The notes below the pieces were generated by a model. It did no database searches and had not been told where the DNA came from. It saw only the letters and a list, made by a program, of their open reading frames with translations. A stretch of 64,000 nucleotides of DNA from Thysanoteuthis rhombus (lineage: Eukaryota > Mollusca > Cephalopoda > Oegopsida > Thysanoteuthidae): the NCBI GenBank assembly GCA_963457665.1, contig OY735201.1, positions 34,644,418 to 34,708,417 on the forward strand, read 5' to 3'. The translations under genes were made by a program, and so were the position numbers. Shown here in pieces: positions 63,036-64,000 of the stretch; position 1 is the first letter of the stretch, and the number at the start of each line of letters is the position of its first letter.

Positions 63036-64000
63036 AGAATCAATTTAGGTTGGGGAGGGGGGGGTTAAAAAAAATCAAAAAAACTGTTTTTTCTAGACCT
63101 TGGGATTTAAATTTAAATGTTTGTAACGCCAACCTGGACTGGTCTCTGCTACCCTTCACCAGTTGGTAAAGTGTGATGCTGGTCAGACTGCAGTTGACTG
63201 GTTGCTGTATCTCTGCTTCTATCTTGCCCACATCTTGTTCAGATCCGAGGAAGTGCAGCTGTCAGCTAAAGATTCTGTGGCGTTGGAACAAAGGCCACCA
63301 GTGGTGTCACTAGTTGAAAAAGAAGAATTGACACTGGGTGTATGATATGCAACAAGTTTGTCACTATCAATACAGGGTGACTGGTCAAAATACATGCCGA
63401 TGCAGGTGAGGTCACTCTGGAATGGCTATCAGTCTTTCGGTTTATCTATTTTTTTAGCTTCAACAAAGTTGTAGTTTTCTGGGGTCTTCTGCTACTACTA
63501 AAAAATGGCTGACTTATATGATGATTAGCCCTCTCTGTGTGGGGGGCTGAAGGGTTTTATAATTGATTTTTCTCCCCATCAGTTGGTAAATTTGAAATTG
63601 TACTGACTTGGTAATTTTTTCCTTTTGCCTTCACCAAATTTGGGAATCCATTAATCTTCCTTAGAAATATGCATAGGCGATAGGCAGGGTCATTTTCCTC
63701 CAGCAATCAACTTTACTTACCTGGAAGCTATAATGGTCAATGCCTCTGCTGGAGAATTTCTCTAAACTCAGGAATTCGTAAATCTCTCTTTAAAATGCAA
63801 TTATACATCTTGGGTTTGCCCAGGCCTCATTTGCCCAACCCTCGTTTGCCCAACCTTTTTTAATACTTTACTCTTGGATTCAATATTAATTGCTTTACAG
63901 TTTAGATTTTTATCTGTTCCCTGTCCAAGTCTGGGTTATCTAAAAAATTCCTGTATAACTGTCCTGGTTTTATCAAGTACCGTCAACCTTGCAAAGGTGA
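63036..64000. other. Terminal region with no gene assigned
   Basis: A 60-codon open frame at 63163-63345 has a less AT-rich composition than the flanks but no recognised motif. TTTGCCCAACC-type short repeats occur at about 63815-63860. Confidence 0.35.

Overview
This is eukaryotic, AT-rich animal DNA. Introns are long, splice sites are GT/AG, homopolymer and dinucleotide tracts are abundant, and many transposon relics are present. The two genes that can be recognised encode proteins typical of animals. The VDAC sequence looks like an invertebrate VDAC, and a lophotrochozoan such as a mollusc is plausible, but no species can be named from the sequence alone. Only a small part of the 64 kb is coding, and most of the short open frames are chance or transposon debris.

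Layout. 1-15036: about 15 kb with no coding exon that I could recognise, presumably an intron of the following gene or intergenic DNA; it holds diverged dispersed repeats, a hairpin MITE and a possible pogo-like non-autonomous element. 15037-15259 (+): terminal coding exon of an ABHD17-type depalmitoylase, followed by a 3' UTR and AT-rich DNA; a TTAA-flanked palindromic MITE lies 550 bp past the stop. 15921-22550: nothing recognisable apart from simple repeats. 22.5-34.5 kb: a dense transposon graveyard with three large imperfect inverted repeats (about 22.56-23.98, 24.65-26.12 and 31.34-33.01 kb), a relic of an invertebrate repeat-associated ORF, a 5S rRNA-derived relic, a Tc1-type transposase relic, and three copies of the 3' tail of one non-LTR retrotransposon family.

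36.79-49.87 kb (-): a complete voltage-dependent anion channel (VDAC/porin) gene. Eight coding exons join in frame to a 282-residue protein, with a probable non-coding first exon at about 49.82-49.87 kb and a poly(A) signal at 36791. Its introns hold a 5S-like SINE relic, a TA-flanked MITE, an antisense mariner relic, long (AT)n and poly(A) tracts, and a decayed second copy of coding exon 4.

49.9-64 kb: no host gene recognised. It contains a possible pogo-like MITE, a pogo/jerky-type transposase relic on the minus strand, a degenerate coding relic near 59.1 kb, a cluster of diverged repeat units at 61.5-62.0 kb, and copies of repeats also seen elsewhere in the window.

ABHD17 (removal of palmitate from membrane proteins) and VDAC (metabolite and ion flux through the mitochondrial outer membrane) have no obvious functional link and lie on opposite strands pointing toward each other, with transposon debris between them. 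All repeat and relic calls were made by eye, so their boundaries are approximate.
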